DNA from: Nocardioides sp. PD653-B2
GTDB taxonomy: Bacteria; Actinomycetota; Actinomycetes; Propionibacteriales; Nocardioidaceae
Direction: 5' to 3'
NCBI RefSeq assembly: GCF_002117935.1
Contig: NZ_BDJE01000011.1
Span: 187,224 to 251,223 of the forward strand
DNA length: 64,000 nucleotides
Of the stretch, positions 9,302-18,342 are shown in pieces (within the stretch, counting starts at the first letter, position 1; each line of letters opens with the position of its first letter). Below the pieces are notes generated by a model. That model saw only the letters and a list, made by a program, of their open reading frames with translations, had not been told where the DNA came from and did not search any database. The translations under genes and the position numbers were made by a program.

Positions 9302-10770
9302 TGCCGGGGATGCCCGGCGTCGACGCGGTCTCCCAGCGCGCCCGGGAGCTGATCCCGCCCGAGGGCGTGATCACCGACGTCGCCCGGCTGCGCACCTACG
9401 AGTGCGACGGGCTGTCCCACTACCGGGTCGTGCCCGCGCTCGTGGTCATCCCGGAGGACGCCGCCCAGCTGGCGGGCGTGGTCCGGGCCTGCGCCGAGCA
9501 CGGCGTCCCGTTCGTCGCTCGCGGCTCGGGCACCGGCCTGTCCGGCGGCGCGCTGCCGCACGCCGAGGGTGTCCTCGTCGTGACGTCGAAGATGCGCACG
9601 ATCACCGCCGTACGCCCCGGCGACCAGCGCGCCGTCGTCGAGCCCGGCGTCATCAACCTCGACGTCACCCGGGCCGCGACGCCGCACGGCTACTACTACG
9701 CGCCCGACCCCTCGAGCCAGCAGATCTGCTCGATCGGCGGCAACGTCGCCGAGAACTCCGGCGGTGCGCACTGCCTCAAGTACGGCTTCACCACCAACCA
9801 CGTGCTCGGCGCCGACTTCGTCTCCCCGCAGGGCGAGGTCGTCCAGCTCGGCGGGATCGCGCCGGACACCCCGGGCTACGACCTGCTCGGTGCGGTGGTC
9901 GGCTCCGAGGGCACCCTCGGCATCGTCACGTCGGCGACCGTGCGGCTGGTCCGCCTGCCCGAGGAGGTGCGCACGATCCTGGTCGGCTTCGCGTCCACCG
10001 ACCAGGCCGGCGCCGCGGTCTCCGCGATCATCGCGGCCGGCATCGTGCCCGCGGCCATCGAGATGATGGACGCCCTCGCGATCGAGGCCGCCGAGGCGGC
10101 GGTGCACTGCAACTACCCGGACGGCGCCGGCGCCGTCCTGGTCATCGAGCTCGACGGCGCGGCGGTCGAGGTGGCTGCGGAGTACGACGAGGTCGAGCGG
10201 CTCTGCAACGACAACGGGGCCTTCGAGCAGCGGCTCGCGACCGACCCGGTCGACCGCGCGCTGATCTGGAAGGGCCGCAAGTCGGCGTTCGCGGCCGTCG
10301 GCCGGATCAGCCCCGACTACATCGTCCAGGACGGCGTGATCCCGCGGACCGCGCTGCCCGAGGTGCTCAAGGCCATCGCCGAGCTGTCCGGGTCGTCCGG
10401 CGTCCGGGTCGCCAACGTCTTCCACGCCGGTGACGGCAACCTCCACCCGCTGGTGCTCTTCGACGAGTCGAAGGACGGCGAGGCCGAGGCGGCCGAGGAG
10501 GTCAGCGGCGCGATCCTCGACCTCTGCATCGAGCACGGCGGGTCGATCACCGGCGAGCACGGCGTCGGCATGGACAAGGCGCGCTACATGCCGCGGATGT
10601 ACGACGAGGCCGACCTCGACACCATGCAGCTGGTGCGCTGCGCGTTCGACCCCGACGGGATCTCCAACCCCGGCAAGGTCTTCCCGACACCGCGCCTCTG
10701 CGGGGAGGTCCCGGGCCGGCACCGGGGTGCCCACCCGCTCCAGGAAGCCGGACTGGCGGAGGTGTTCTAG
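9301..10770 (+). CDS. glcD: Glycolate oxidase subunit GlcD (FAD-linked)
   Basis: 489 residues, FAD-linked oxidase C family. The PCMH-type FAD domain is clear: VARGSGTGLSGGALPHAEGVLV near residue 75 and the SIGGNVAENSGGAHCLKYG segment after it. The C-terminal catalytic cap contains NVFHAGDGNLHPLVLFDE and SITGEHGVGMDK, both diagnostic of GlcD and D-lactate dehydrogenases. It oxidises glycolate (possibly also D-lactate) to glyoxylate with GlcE and GlcF at the membrane. The ATG at 9301 overlaps the glcG stop. The C-terminus is followed directly by glcE, whose GTG overlaps the TAG stop. Confidence 0.95.
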   Translation: MPGMPGVDAVSQRARELIPPEGVITDVARLRTYECDGLSHYRVVPALVVIPEDAAQLAGVVRACAEHGVPFVARGSGTGLSGGALPHAEGVLVVTSKMRTITAVRPGDQRAVVEPGVINLDVTRAATPHGYYYAPDPSSQQICSIGGNVAENSGGAHCLKYGFTTNHVLGADFVSPQGEVVQLGGIAPDTPGYDLLGAVVGSEGTLGIVTSATVRLVRLPEEVRTILVGFASTDQAGAAVSAIIAAGIVPAAIEMMDALAIEAAEAAVHCNYPDGAGAVLVIELDGAAVEVAAEYDEVERLCNDNGAFEQRLATDPVDRALIWKGRKSAFAAVGRISPDYIVQDGVIPRTALPEVLKAIAELSGSSGVRVANVFHAGDGNLHPLVLFDESKDGEAEAAEEVSGAILDLCIEHGGSITGEHGVGMDKARYMPRMYDEADLDTMQLVRCAFDPDGISNPGKVFPTPRLCGEVPGRHRGAHPLQEAGLAEVF

Positions 10771-11882
10771 TGGTCGAGGAGGCGCACCCGACCAGCACCG
10801 CCGAGGTCGCCGACGTGCTGCGCGACGCCACGTCACGCGGGCTCACCGTCGTCGCCCGCGGCCGCGGGACCAAGCAGGGGTGGGGGATGCCGCCGACCTC
10901 GGTCGACCTCGTCGTCGACCTGAGTGGCCTCGACCGGGTGCTCGACCACCAGGCCGGTGACCTGATCGTGGACACCCAGGCGGGCGCGCTCCTCTCCGAG
11001 GTGCAGGACGTCGTCGGCAAGGAGCGCCAGCGACTCGTCCTCGAGGAGACCGTGCCCGGCACGACGGTGGGCGGCGCCCTGGCCACCAACACCTCGGGGC
11101 CCCAGCGGATGCTCTTCGGCACCGCCCGCGACCTGCTCATCGGCGTCACCGTGGTCCGCGCCGACGGCGTGGTCGCCAAGGCCGGTGGCCGGGTCGTGAA
11201 GAACGTCGCCGGCTACGACCTCGGCAAGCTGATGATCGGCTCCTACGGCACCCTCGCGGTCATCACCGAGGCGGTCTTCCGGCTGCACCCGCTCCCCGAC
11301 CTGGAGCGCTGGGTCGTCACGCCGGTCGACGACCCCGGCCGGGCCCACGACCTTGCGCAGGCGGTCGTCCACTCGCAGGCCGTGCCCTGGGCGGTGGAGG
11401 TCGACCTCCCCGCGTCCGGGCCCGGCACCCTCGGGGTGCTGCTCGGCGGCAGGTCCGAGGGCGTCGCCGACCGGGCGGAGACCGTACGACGCCTCCTCGG
11501 CGACGCCGCCGAGGTCACCGACACCACCCCGCCGGGCTGGGCGGCGCACCCGGCCGGACCCGTCCTGCTCAAGCTCACCTTCGCCCTGTCCGGACTGCGC
11601 GACGTGCTCGCCACCGCCCGCGACGCGGGCGTGCACGTCCGCGGCTCGGCCGGCGCCGGTGTCGTGCACGCCGCTGCCGACGACGCCGGCGCCCTCGACG
11701 CGCTGCGCGCGGTCTGCGCGCGGCACGGCGGCTCGGTCGTCGTGGTCGACGCGCCACCGGACGTGAAGCAGGCCGTCGACGTGTGGGGGCCGGTGCCGGC
11801 CCTCGACCTGATGCGCCGGGTCAAGGACCAGTTCGACCCCGACCACCGGCTCGCGCCCGGTCGCTTCGTAGGAGGAATCTGA
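10770..11882 (+). CDS. glcE: Glycolate oxidase subunit GlcE (FAD-binding)
   Basis: 370 residues with a second PCMH-type FAD-binding domain: VVARGRGTKQGWG near residue 30, the TVPGTTVGGALATNTSGPQRMLFG segment, and RVVKNVAGYDLGKLMIGSYGTLAVITEAVFRLHP. The C-terminal region ends in VKDQFDPDHRLAPGRFVGGI, the usual family ending. It is a non-catalytic or auxiliary flavin subunit of the glycolate oxidase complex. The GTG start overlaps the glcD stop by one base, and the TGA overlaps the glcF ATG. Confidence 0.94.
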   Translation: MVEEAHPTSTAEVADVLRDATSRGLTVVARGRGTKQGWGMPPTSVDLVVDLSGLDRVLDHQAGDLIVDTQAGALLSEVQDVVGKERQRLVLEETVPGTTVGGALATNTSGPQRMLFGTARDLLIGVTVVRADGVVAKAGGRVVKNVAGYDLGKLMIGSYGTLAVITEAVFRLHPLPDLERWVVTPVDDPGRAHDLAQAVVHSQAVPWAVEVDLPASGPGTLGVLLGGRSEGVADRAETVRRLLGDAAEVTDTTPPGWAAHPAGPVLLKLTFALSGLRDVLATARDAGVHVRGSAGAGVVHAAADDAGALDALRAVCARHGGSVVVVDAPPDVKQAVDVWGPVPALDLMRRVKDQFDPDHRLAPGRFVGGI

Positions 11883-13231
11883 TGACCGACCTCGGTGAGA
11901 CCGGCGCGATCGTCGACTTCGGCACGCCTGTCGAGGGTGGCGCGTTCGACGACCACAACCCGCCCGACGCCGCCCTCGTGGGTGACTGCGTGCACTGCGG
12001 CTTCTGCCTGCCGACCTGCCCGACGTACATCCTGTGGGGCGAGGAGATGGACTCCCCGCGCGGCCGGATCTACCTGATGAAGGAGGGCCTCGAGGGCGCG
12101 CCGATGACCGACGCCATGGTGTCCCACTGGGACGCCTGTCTCGGCTGCATGGCCTGCGTGACCGCGTGCCCGTCGGGCGTGCAGTACGACACCCTCATCG
12201 AGCAGACCCGCGCCCAGGTCGAGCGCCACCACGACCGCTCCGCCGGCGACCGGGCGCTGCGGGGCCTGATCTTCGCCCTCTTCCCGCATCCGAAGCGGCT
12301 CCGGCTCCTGCGCGGTCCGCTCCGGCTGCTGCAGCGCACCGGGCTCGACCGGGCGATGCGGCGCACCGGCCTGCTCGACCGGATGGCTCCCCAGCTGGCC
12401 GCGATGGAGCGGCTCGCCCCGCGGCTCGGCCGGCCCGAGCCGCTGCCCGAGCTGATCCGGGCGACCGGCGAGCGCCGGGCGACCGTCGGGATGCTGACCG
12501 GCTGCGTGCAGGGTGCGTTCTTCCCCGGCGTGAACTCCGCGACCGCGCGGGTGCTCCGGGCCGAGGGCTGCGACGTGGTCGTCCCGCCCGCCCAGGGCTG
12601 CTGCGGCGCACTGTCGGTCCACAACGGCCGCGAGGCCGAGGCGCAGGGCTTCGCCCGCAGCCTCGTCGACTCCTTCGAGGACCGCGGCGTCGAGTGGATC
12701 GTCGTCAACGCCGCCGGCTGCGGCTCCACCATGAAGGAGTACGCCGAGCTGCTGGCCGACGACCCGGCGTACGCCGACCGCGCCCGCGCCTTCGCCGACC
12801 GGGTCCGCGACGTCTCGGAGATCCTCGACGAGCTGGGGCCGGTCGCCCCGCGGCACCCGCTCGAGATGACGATCGCCTACCACGACGCCTGCCACCTGGC
12901 CCACGCCCAGGGCGTGCGCGCCGAACCGCGCCGGCTGCTCGAGGCGATCCCCGGGCTCGAGCTGCGCGAGATCGCGGAGGGCGAGATCTGCTGCGGCTCC
13001 GCCGGCATCTACAACGTGCTCAACCCCGAGCCCGCGCGCGAGCTCGGGGACCGGAAGGCGGCGAACATCGTCGCCACCGGCGCCCAGCTGCTCGTCACCG
13101 CCAACCCGGGCTGCCTCATGCAGGTGGCCTCGGCCATCGACAGGTCCGGGCACCCCATGGGCATGGCCCACACCATCGAGGTCCTCGACGCGTCGATCAC
13201 CGGGAGGCCCGCTGCGACCCTCCTGCCCTGA
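11882..13231 (+). CDS. glcF: Glycolate oxidase iron-sulfur subunit GlcF
   Basis: 449 residues. Two ferredoxin-type 4Fe-4S motifs are visible: CVHCGFCLPTCP around residue 40 and CLGCMACVTACP around residue 85. Downstream are two cysteine-rich CCG domains (GCCGALSVHNGREAEA and ICCGSAGIYN). This subunit passes electrons from the GlcD/E flavins to the respiratory chain. The ATG at 11882 is preceded by AGGAGG with good spacing and overlaps the glcE stop. It is followed by a 30-base gap and the permease gene. Confidence 0.95.
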   Translation: MTDLGETGAIVDFGTPVEGGAFDDHNPPDAALVGDCVHCGFCLPTCPTYILWGEEMDSPRGRIYLMKEGLEGAPMTDAMVSHWDACLGCMACVTACPSGVQYDTLIEQTRAQVERHHDRSAGDRALRGLIFALFPHPKRLRLLRGPLRLLQRTGLDRAMRRTGLLDRMAPQLAAMERLAPRLGRPEPLPELIRATGERRATVGMLTGCVQGAFFPGVNSATARVLRAEGCDVVVPPAQGCCGALSVHNGREAEAQGFARSLVDSFEDRGVEWIVVNAAGCGSTMKEYAELLADDPAYADRARAFADRVRDVSEILDELGPVAPRHPLEMTIAYHDACHLAHAQGVRAEPRRLLEAIPGLELREIAEGEICCGSAGIYNVLNPEPARELGDRKAANIVATGAQLLVTANPGCLMQVASAIDRSGHPMGMAHTIEVLDASITGRPAATLLP

Positions 13232-13261
13232 CCGCCCACGCCATCTCTCGGGAGACATCTC

Positions 13262-14962
13262 ATGTTCCAGCAAGACCTCGACCCGGTCGGCGGGTCGCTC
13301 GCCCTCAGCGCCCTGTGCGGCGCGATCCCGCTCCTCACCCTCTTCGTGCTGCTCGGCGGCCTCAAGGTCCGGGCCTGGCTGTCCGGGCTGATCTCGCTCG
13401 CGGTGTCGCTCGTCGTCGCGATCGCGCTCTTCGACATGCCCACCGGCCAGGCGCTGCTCGCCGGCACCGAGGGCGCGGCGTTCGGGTTCTTCCCGATCCT
13501 CTGGATCGTCATCAACGCCATCTGGGTCTACAACCTGACCGTCGCGACCGGGCACTTCGACGTGCTGCGCCGCTCGTTCGAGAAGGTCAGCCCCGACCAG
13601 CGGATCCAGGCGATCATCATCGCCTTCTGCTTCGGCGCGCTGCTGGAGGCGCTGGCCGGGTTCGGTACGCCGGTCGCCATCACCGTGGTGATGCTGATGG
13701 CGCTGGGCTTCGAGCCCCTCAAGGCGGCGGCCGTCGCCCTGATCGCCAACACCGCCCCGGTGGCGTTCGGTGCGCTGGCCACCCCGATCGTCACGCTCTC
13801 GACGGTCGCGTCGGGCGCCAGCGACGCGTCCGGCCTCGACGTCGACACCCTGGGCGCGATGGTCGGCCGGCAGACCCCGATCCTCGCCCTCGTGGTGCCG
13901 CTGATCCTCGTCTTCGTCGTCGACGGCAAGCGCGGGCTGCGCAGCACCTGGTTGGCCGCGGTCGTCTGTGGTGTCGCGTTCGCCGTCGCCCAGTTCGTCG
14001 CGTCCAACTACATCTCCGTGCAGCTCGCCGACATCGTCGCCGCCCTGGTCGCGGCCGCCGCGGTCGTCCTGCTGCTGCGCGTGTGGACCCCCGCCGACGT
14101 GCTGGTGGCCGAGCCTCGGACCGACGCGCCGGTGCCGGTGACCGCGGGCAGCGGTGGCCGGGGAGTCGGTGGCCGGGGAGTCTCCGCCGGCGCCGCCGCC
14201 GACGCGCCGCCGGACAGCCGCGCCGAGGTGGCCCGCGCCTACGCGCCCTACCTCGTGATCATCGCGATCTTCTCCATCACCAACATCACCGCGGTCAAGG
14301 AGTTCCTCGCCAAGGAGCCCTGGACCTACGCGTTCGCCTGGCCGGGGCTCGACGTGTTGAACACCGCCGGTGACCCGGTGTCGTCGACGACGTACGTCCT
14401 CAACTGGCTGCCCGCGGCCGGCACCCTCATGATCATCGCCGGGCTCATCACGGCCGTGCTCCTGCGGATCTCGCCGTCGACGATGGCGCGCACCTACGTC
14501 GGCACGTACGTCGAGCTGCGCTCGGCCATCGTCACCGTGATGGCCGTGCTGGGACTGGCCTACGTGATGAACCTGTCCGGCCAGACCGGCTCGATGGGGG
14601 CCTGGCTCGCGGGCGCCGGCGCCGGCTTCGCGATCCTCTCGCCGATCCTCGGCTGGATCGGCGTCGCGGTGACCGGGTCGGACACCTCGGCCAACGCCCT
14701 GTTCGGTGCACTCCAGGTGCAGACCGCCTCGCAGGCGGGCCTCGACCCGACCTTGATGGCCGCCGCGAACTCGTCCGGCGGCGTGCTCGGCAAGATGGTC
14801 AGCCCGCAGAACCTCGCCATCGCGGCGGCCGCCGTCGGCATGGCCGGGCGCGAGGGCGACATCTTCCGCAAGGTCATAGGCTGGAGCCTCGGCCTGCTGC
14901 TGCTGATGTGCATCATCGTCGGCCTGCAGTCCACGCCGGTCCTCGGCTGGATGGTGCCCTAG
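13262..14962 (+). CDS. glcA: L-lactate/glycolate permease (LctP family)
   Basis: 566 residues with a dozen or so hydrophobic segments. LctP-family hallmarks are FGALLEALAGFGTPVAI, FEPLKAAAVALIANTAPVAFGALATPI and, near the C-terminus, VTGSDTSANALFGALQ and ANSSGGVLGKMVSPQNLAIA. Proteins of this family import lactate and glycolate. The position directly after glcF and before the regulator makes glycolate the likely substrate, as for E. coli GlcA; lactate uptake cannot be excluded. A central hydrophilic Ala/Gly-rich loop (around residues 285-315) is longer than in E. coli proteins. Confidence 0.9.
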   Translation: MFQQDLDPVGGSLALSALCGAIPLLTLFVLLGGLKVRAWLSGLISLAVSLVVAIALFDMPTGQALLAGTEGAAFGFFPILWIVINAIWVYNLTVATGHFDVLRRSFEKVSPDQRIQAIIIAFCFGALLEALAGFGTPVAITVVMLMALGFEPLKAAAVALIANTAPVAFGALATPIVTLSTVASGASDASGLDVDTLGAMVGRQTPILALVVPLILVFVVDGKRGLRSTWLAAVVCGVAFAVAQFVASNYISVQLADIVAALVAAAAVVLLLRVWTPADVLVAEPRTDAPVPVTAGSGGRGVGGRGVSAGAAADAPPDSRAEVARAYAPYLVIIAIFSITNITAVKEFLAKEPWTYAFAWPGLDVLNTAGDPVSSTTYVLNWLPAAGTLMIIAGLITAVLLRISPSTMARTYVGTYVELRSAIVTVMAVLGLAYVMNLSGQTGSMGAWLAGAGAGFAILSPILGWIGVAVTGSDTSANALFGALQVQTASQAGLDPTLMAAANSSGGVLGKMVSPQNLAIAAAAVGMAGREGDIFRKVIGWSLGLLLLMCIIVGLQSTPVLGWMVP

Positions 14963-14973
14963 AGGGAGGTCGG

Positions 14974-15738
14974 ATGGCGGTGCAGTCGGTCGACCGGGCC
15001 CTCGACGTCCTGGAGGCGCTGGCCGAGGCCGGCAAGCCCCAGGGCGTCGGCGAGCTCGCGGCGCGCACCGGCCTCCCCCAGGGCACCGCGCACCGGATCC
15101 TCCAGAGCCTCCAGGAGCGCGGCTACGTGCGGCGGGACGGGTCGCGGAAGTACTCGCTCGGCACCTCCGCCGTCCGGCTCGCCGACGGTGCGCAGCGCGC
15201 CCTGGCCCGGAGTGCCCGGCCCTACCTCGCCGAGCTGGTCACGCTGTCGGGCGAGACGGCCAACCTCGCCGTCCGCGAGGGTGACGACGTCGTCTACATC
15301 GCGCAGGTCTCCTCGCCGCACACGCTGCGGATGTTCGCCGAGGTCGGGCGGCACGTGCCTCCGCACTCCACAGCGGTCGGCAAGGTGCTGCTCGCCGCGC
15401 TGCCCCGCGAGGAGGCCCGGGCGATCCTGCGGCGGACCGGCCTCGCCCCGCGCACCGACGCGACCATCACCGACCTCGCGGCGTTCGAGGCCGAGCTCGA
15501 CCTCGTGGCGGCGCAGGGCTGGGCGGCCGACGAGGAGGAGCAGGAGGCCGGGGTGCGCTGCGTCGCCGTACCCGTCGGCGGTCCGGGCCCGACGCTCGCG
15601 GCGATGTCGCTCTCCGGTCCGGCCGACCGCTTCGCCGGCGGCCGGGTCGAGGGCCTGGTGGAGGCGATGCGGCACGTCGGGCAGGCGTTCGGCGCCGGGT
15701 CACCGCCCCAGCAGGTCGCGGACCGCGTCGCCGACTGA
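14974..15738 (+). CDS. IclR family transcriptional regulator
   Basis: 254 residues. An N-terminal winged helix-turn-helix (about residues 5-60, GVGELAARTGLPQGTAHRILQSLQERGYV) is followed by an IclR effector domain with the LPHHSTAVGKVLLA-type segment (here VPPHSTAVGKVLLAALP). The ATG at 14974 has GGGAGG eight bases upstream and lies 11 bases after the permease stop, so it is cotranscribed with the glc genes and probably senses glycolate or glyoxylate. E. coli glc uses a GntR protein (GlcC), so this would be a different regulator type. The last 39 bases overlap the convergent FAD hydroxylase gene. Confidence 0.9.
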   Translation: MAVQSVDRALDVLEALAEAGKPQGVGELAARTGLPQGTAHRILQSLQERGYVRRDGSRKYSLGTSAVRLADGAQRALARSARPYLAELVTLSGETANLAVREGDDVVYIAQVSSPHTLRMFAEVGRHVPPHSTAVGKVLLAALPREEARAILRRTGLAPRTDATITDLAAFEAELDLVAAQGWAADEEEQEAGVRCVAVPVGGPGPTLAAMSLSGPADRFAGGRVEGLVEAMRHVGQAFGAGSPPQQVADRVAD

Positions 15739-17124
15739 CCCGGCGTCGACCACCGCGGCGACGTGGGCGTCGGGGCGCACCAGCCAGACCTCACCGGGCG
15801 GTAGGTCGAGATCCGTCGCGACCGCGCAGGGCACGTCGGTCGCGGGTGGCCCGAGCTCGCCGGCCGCGAGCAGCAGCAGCCCGTCGCGGGCGAGCGCCCG
15901 CAGCCGGCCGTCGGCCACGGGCGGCCGCGGGGAGCCGGCGTAGCGGTGTGCCGCGTAGAGCGTCCCGGAGTCGATCGCGCCGCGCGCAGCCGGATCGGCG
16001 AGCGCGCGCTCGAGGACGTCGCGGCGGTGCAGGCGACCCTCCTCGGTCTGCGGCACCAGGAAGTCCATGGTCCGGCTGGTGACCGCCAGGTTGGCGCGGG
16101 CAGCCGCACCCCGCTCGGCGTCGTAGCTCGCGACGAGCGACCCGTCGGCCCACCCGTGCAGCGCGAACGCCAGCTTCCACGCGGCGTTCTCGGCGTCGGC
16201 GACGCCGGAGTTGAGACCGCGCGCGCCGAACGGTGCCATCAGGTGCGCGACGTCGCCGGCGAGCAGCACCCGGCCGACGGCCATCCGGTCGACGCTGCGG
16301 GAGTGGAAGCGGTAGACGGTGCACCACACGACCTCGAAGGCACGCTCGCCGACGACCTGCCGGATCCGCGCGTCGAGAGCGCCGGACGCCTGCTCGGCCG
16401 CGAGGTCGAAGCCGGGCTCGACCTGCCAGTCGATCCGGAAGACCGAGTCGGGGCAGGGGTGGATGAGCACCTGGCGGCCCGGGTTCCACTCCGGGTCGAA
16501 GTGGAAGCGCCGCTCCAGCGTCCGGTCGGGCAGCTCGCAGCGGATGTCGCAGATCAGGAAGCGGTCGTCGAAGGACCGGCCGTCGAAGGACAGCCCGAGC
16601 GCGTCGCGGACGACGTCTCCCCGGGCCCCGGCGCACGCCACGACGTACGGCGTCTCGAGCCGCACCGGGCCGTCCGCCGTGTCCGCCGCGACCACCACCC
16701 GGTCACCGAGGTCGCGCAGGCCGGTGACCCGGTGCCCCCACCGCACCTCGATCGACGGGGTCTCCGCGATCCGCTCGTCGAGGAGCTCCTCCACCCGGCT
16801 CTGCGCGATGTTGACCCACGGCGGGAACGGCGACCCGCTGGCGTCGGAGAACTCGACGTGGAAGAGCTCGTGCTCGCGGAAGTAGGTGCGCGCCACCCGC
16901 CAGGTCACGCCCTCGTCGGCGATCTGACGGCCGGCACCGACCGAGTCCCAGACCTCGAGCGTGTCGCGCTGCTGGCAGATCGAGCGCGAGCCCTCGATCG
17001 TCCGCTGCGGATGCGCGTCGAGCACCACCGCGGGGATGCCCCAGCGGGCGAGCAACAGTGCGGTGGTCTGGCCGACCGGTCCGTTGCCGATGACGACGAC
17101 CGGAGGCCCGTCGTACGCACCCAT
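15700..17124 (-). CDS. FAD-dependent aromatic hydroxylase (MhpA/PheA-type monooxygenase)
   Basis: 474 residues with the three flavoprotein hydroxylase fingerprints: VVIGNGPVGQTTALLLARWG (Rossmann GxGxxG, residues 10-29), an internal VVACAGARGDVVRDALG block corresponding to the DG motif, and RVLLAGDVAHLMAPFGARGLNSGVADAENAAWKLA (GD motif). Such enzymes hydroxylate phenolic substrates using NAD(P)H and oxygen. Nine bases downstream of fahA on the same strand, it may supply homogentisate (for example from 3-hydroxyphenylacetate) or serve a related ring; the substrate is inference. TAGATT at six bases before the ATG could be a leaderless promoter inside the end of fahA. Confidence 0.88.
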   Translation of the reverse strand: MGAYDGPPVVVIGNGPVGQTTALLLARWGIPAVVLDAHPQRTIEGSRSICQQRDTLEVWDSVGAGRQIADEGVTWRVARTYFREHELFHVEFSDASGSPFPPWVNIAQSRVEELLDERIAETPSIEVRWGHRVTGLRDLGDRVVVAADTADGPVRLETPYVVACAGARGDVVRDALGLSFDGRSFDDRFLICDIRCELPDRTLERRFHFDPEWNPGRQVLIHPCPDSVFRIDWQVEPGFDLAAEQASGALDARIRQVVGERAFEVVWCTVYRFHSRSVDRMAVGRVLLAGDVAHLMAPFGARGLNSGVADAENAAWKLAFALHGWADGSLVASYDAERGAAARANLAVTSRTMDFLVPQTEEGRLHRRDVLERALADPAARGAIDSGTLYAAHRYAGSPRPPVADGRLRALARDGLLLLAAGELGPPATDVPCAVATDLDLPPGEVWLVRPDAHVAAVVDAGSVGDAVRDLLGR

Positions 17125-17133
17125 GGGCGCAAT

Positions 17134-18342
17134 CTAGACCCGCGCGGGCTCGACGACTCCGGAAACCTCACCGAGCGCGATCCGGCCGCCGGCGGTGCCG
17201 GGCGCGGTGTAGCGGAGCACCACCTCGTCGCCGTCCTCGAGGAACGTGCGGCCGTCTCCCCAGAGCTCAGCACCGAACGGCTCCGTGCCGCCCCAGCTGA
17301 GCTCGAGGAACGAGCCGCGCTGGTCGCGCTCGGGGCCGCTGATCGTGCCGGAGGCGTAGAGGTCACCGGTGCGCAGACTGGCTCCGTTGACCGTGATGTG
17401 GGCCAGCATCTGGGCCGGCGACCAGTACATCGTGCGGTACGGCGGACGGCTCACGACCGTGCCGTTGAGCAGCACCTCGACGTCGATGTCGAGGCCCTGC
17501 ACGTCACCGGGGCCGAGGTAGGGGAGCGGCGTCGGGTCCTGGCCGGGCAGGTCGACCCAGGCCGCATCCAACGCCTCGAGCGGGGTCACCCACGCGGAGA
17601 TCGAGGTGGCGAAGGACTTGCCGAGGAACGGCCCGAGCGGCACGTACTCCCAGGCCTGGATGTCGCGCGCCGACCAGTCGTTGAGCCCGACGACGCCGAA
17701 GACGTGGTCGGCGAACGCGCCGTACGCCACCGGGCTGCCGAGCTCGGAGGGCGTGCCGACCACGAAGCCGAGCTCGGCCTCGATGTCGAGGCGGGTGCTG
17801 GGACCGTACGTCGGACCGTCGTCGCCGCGGTGCTGGCCGCTGGGCCGGGTCACGGGCGTCCCGGACGCGACCACCGTGCCCGCGCGGCCGTGGTAGCCGA
17901 CCGGGAGGTGGCGCCAGTTGGGCAGCAGGGGCTCCTGGTCGGGGCGGAAGATCCGGCCGACGTTGGACGCGTGGTCGAGGGAGGCGTAGAAGTCCACGTA
18001 GTCGGCGACCTCGACCGGCAGGTGCAGGGTCACGTCGGCGACCGGCACGAGGTGCGGCTCGACGAGGTCGCGCTCGGTCTCGTCGGTGAGCAGCCCGGTG
18101 ATCCAGCGGCGCACGGACTCGCGGACCAGGCGCCCCTCCGCCATCAGCGCGTTGAGCGAGCGCTCCTGGAAGACGTGGTGGGCGTCGAGCATCTCGGCCG
18201 CCGCGACCGGGGCCAGGTCGAGCACCAGCTCGCCGATCCGCACCCCGACGCGCGGCTCCTCGCCGGCGAGCGAGAACACGCCGTACGGCAGGTTGTCGAC
18301 GTCGAAGAGCGAGCCCTCGGCGCCGTCCACCCAGGTGGTCAC
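17134..18342 (-). CDS. fahA: Fumarylacetoacetase
   Basis: 402 residues, the usual length. It hydrolyses fumarylacetoacetate to fumarate and acetoacetate, the last step of homogentisate breakdown. Diagnostic segments are DFYASLDHASNVGRIFRP, LPVGYHGRAGTVVASGTPV, the metal-binding IEAELGFVVG, and GLNDWSARDIQAWEYVPLGPFLGKS. The start is the GTG at 18342: it has GGAGG four bases upstream and overlaps the upstream gene's TGA (GTGA), and the product begins VTTWVDGAEGSLFDVDNLPYGVF, as in the family. Confidence 0.96.
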   Translation of the reverse strand: MTTWVDGAEGSLFDVDNLPYGVFSLAGEEPRVGVRIGELVLDLAPVAAAEMLDAHHVFQERSLNALMAEGRLVRESVRRWITGLLTDETERDLVEPHLVPVADVTLHLPVEVADYVDFYASLDHASNVGRIFRPDQEPLLPNWRHLPVGYHGRAGTVVASGTPVTRPSGQHRGDDGPTYGPSTRLDIEAELGFVVGTPSELGSPVAYGAFADHVFGVVGLNDWSARDIQAWEYVPLGPFLGKSFATSISAWVTPLEALDAAWVDLPGQDPTPLPYLGPGDVQGLDIDVEVLLNGTVVSRPPYRTMYWSPAQMLAHITVNGASLRTGDLYASGTISGPERDQRGSFLELSWGGTEPFGAELWGDGRTFLEDGDEVVLRYTAPGTAGGRIALGEVSGVVEPARV

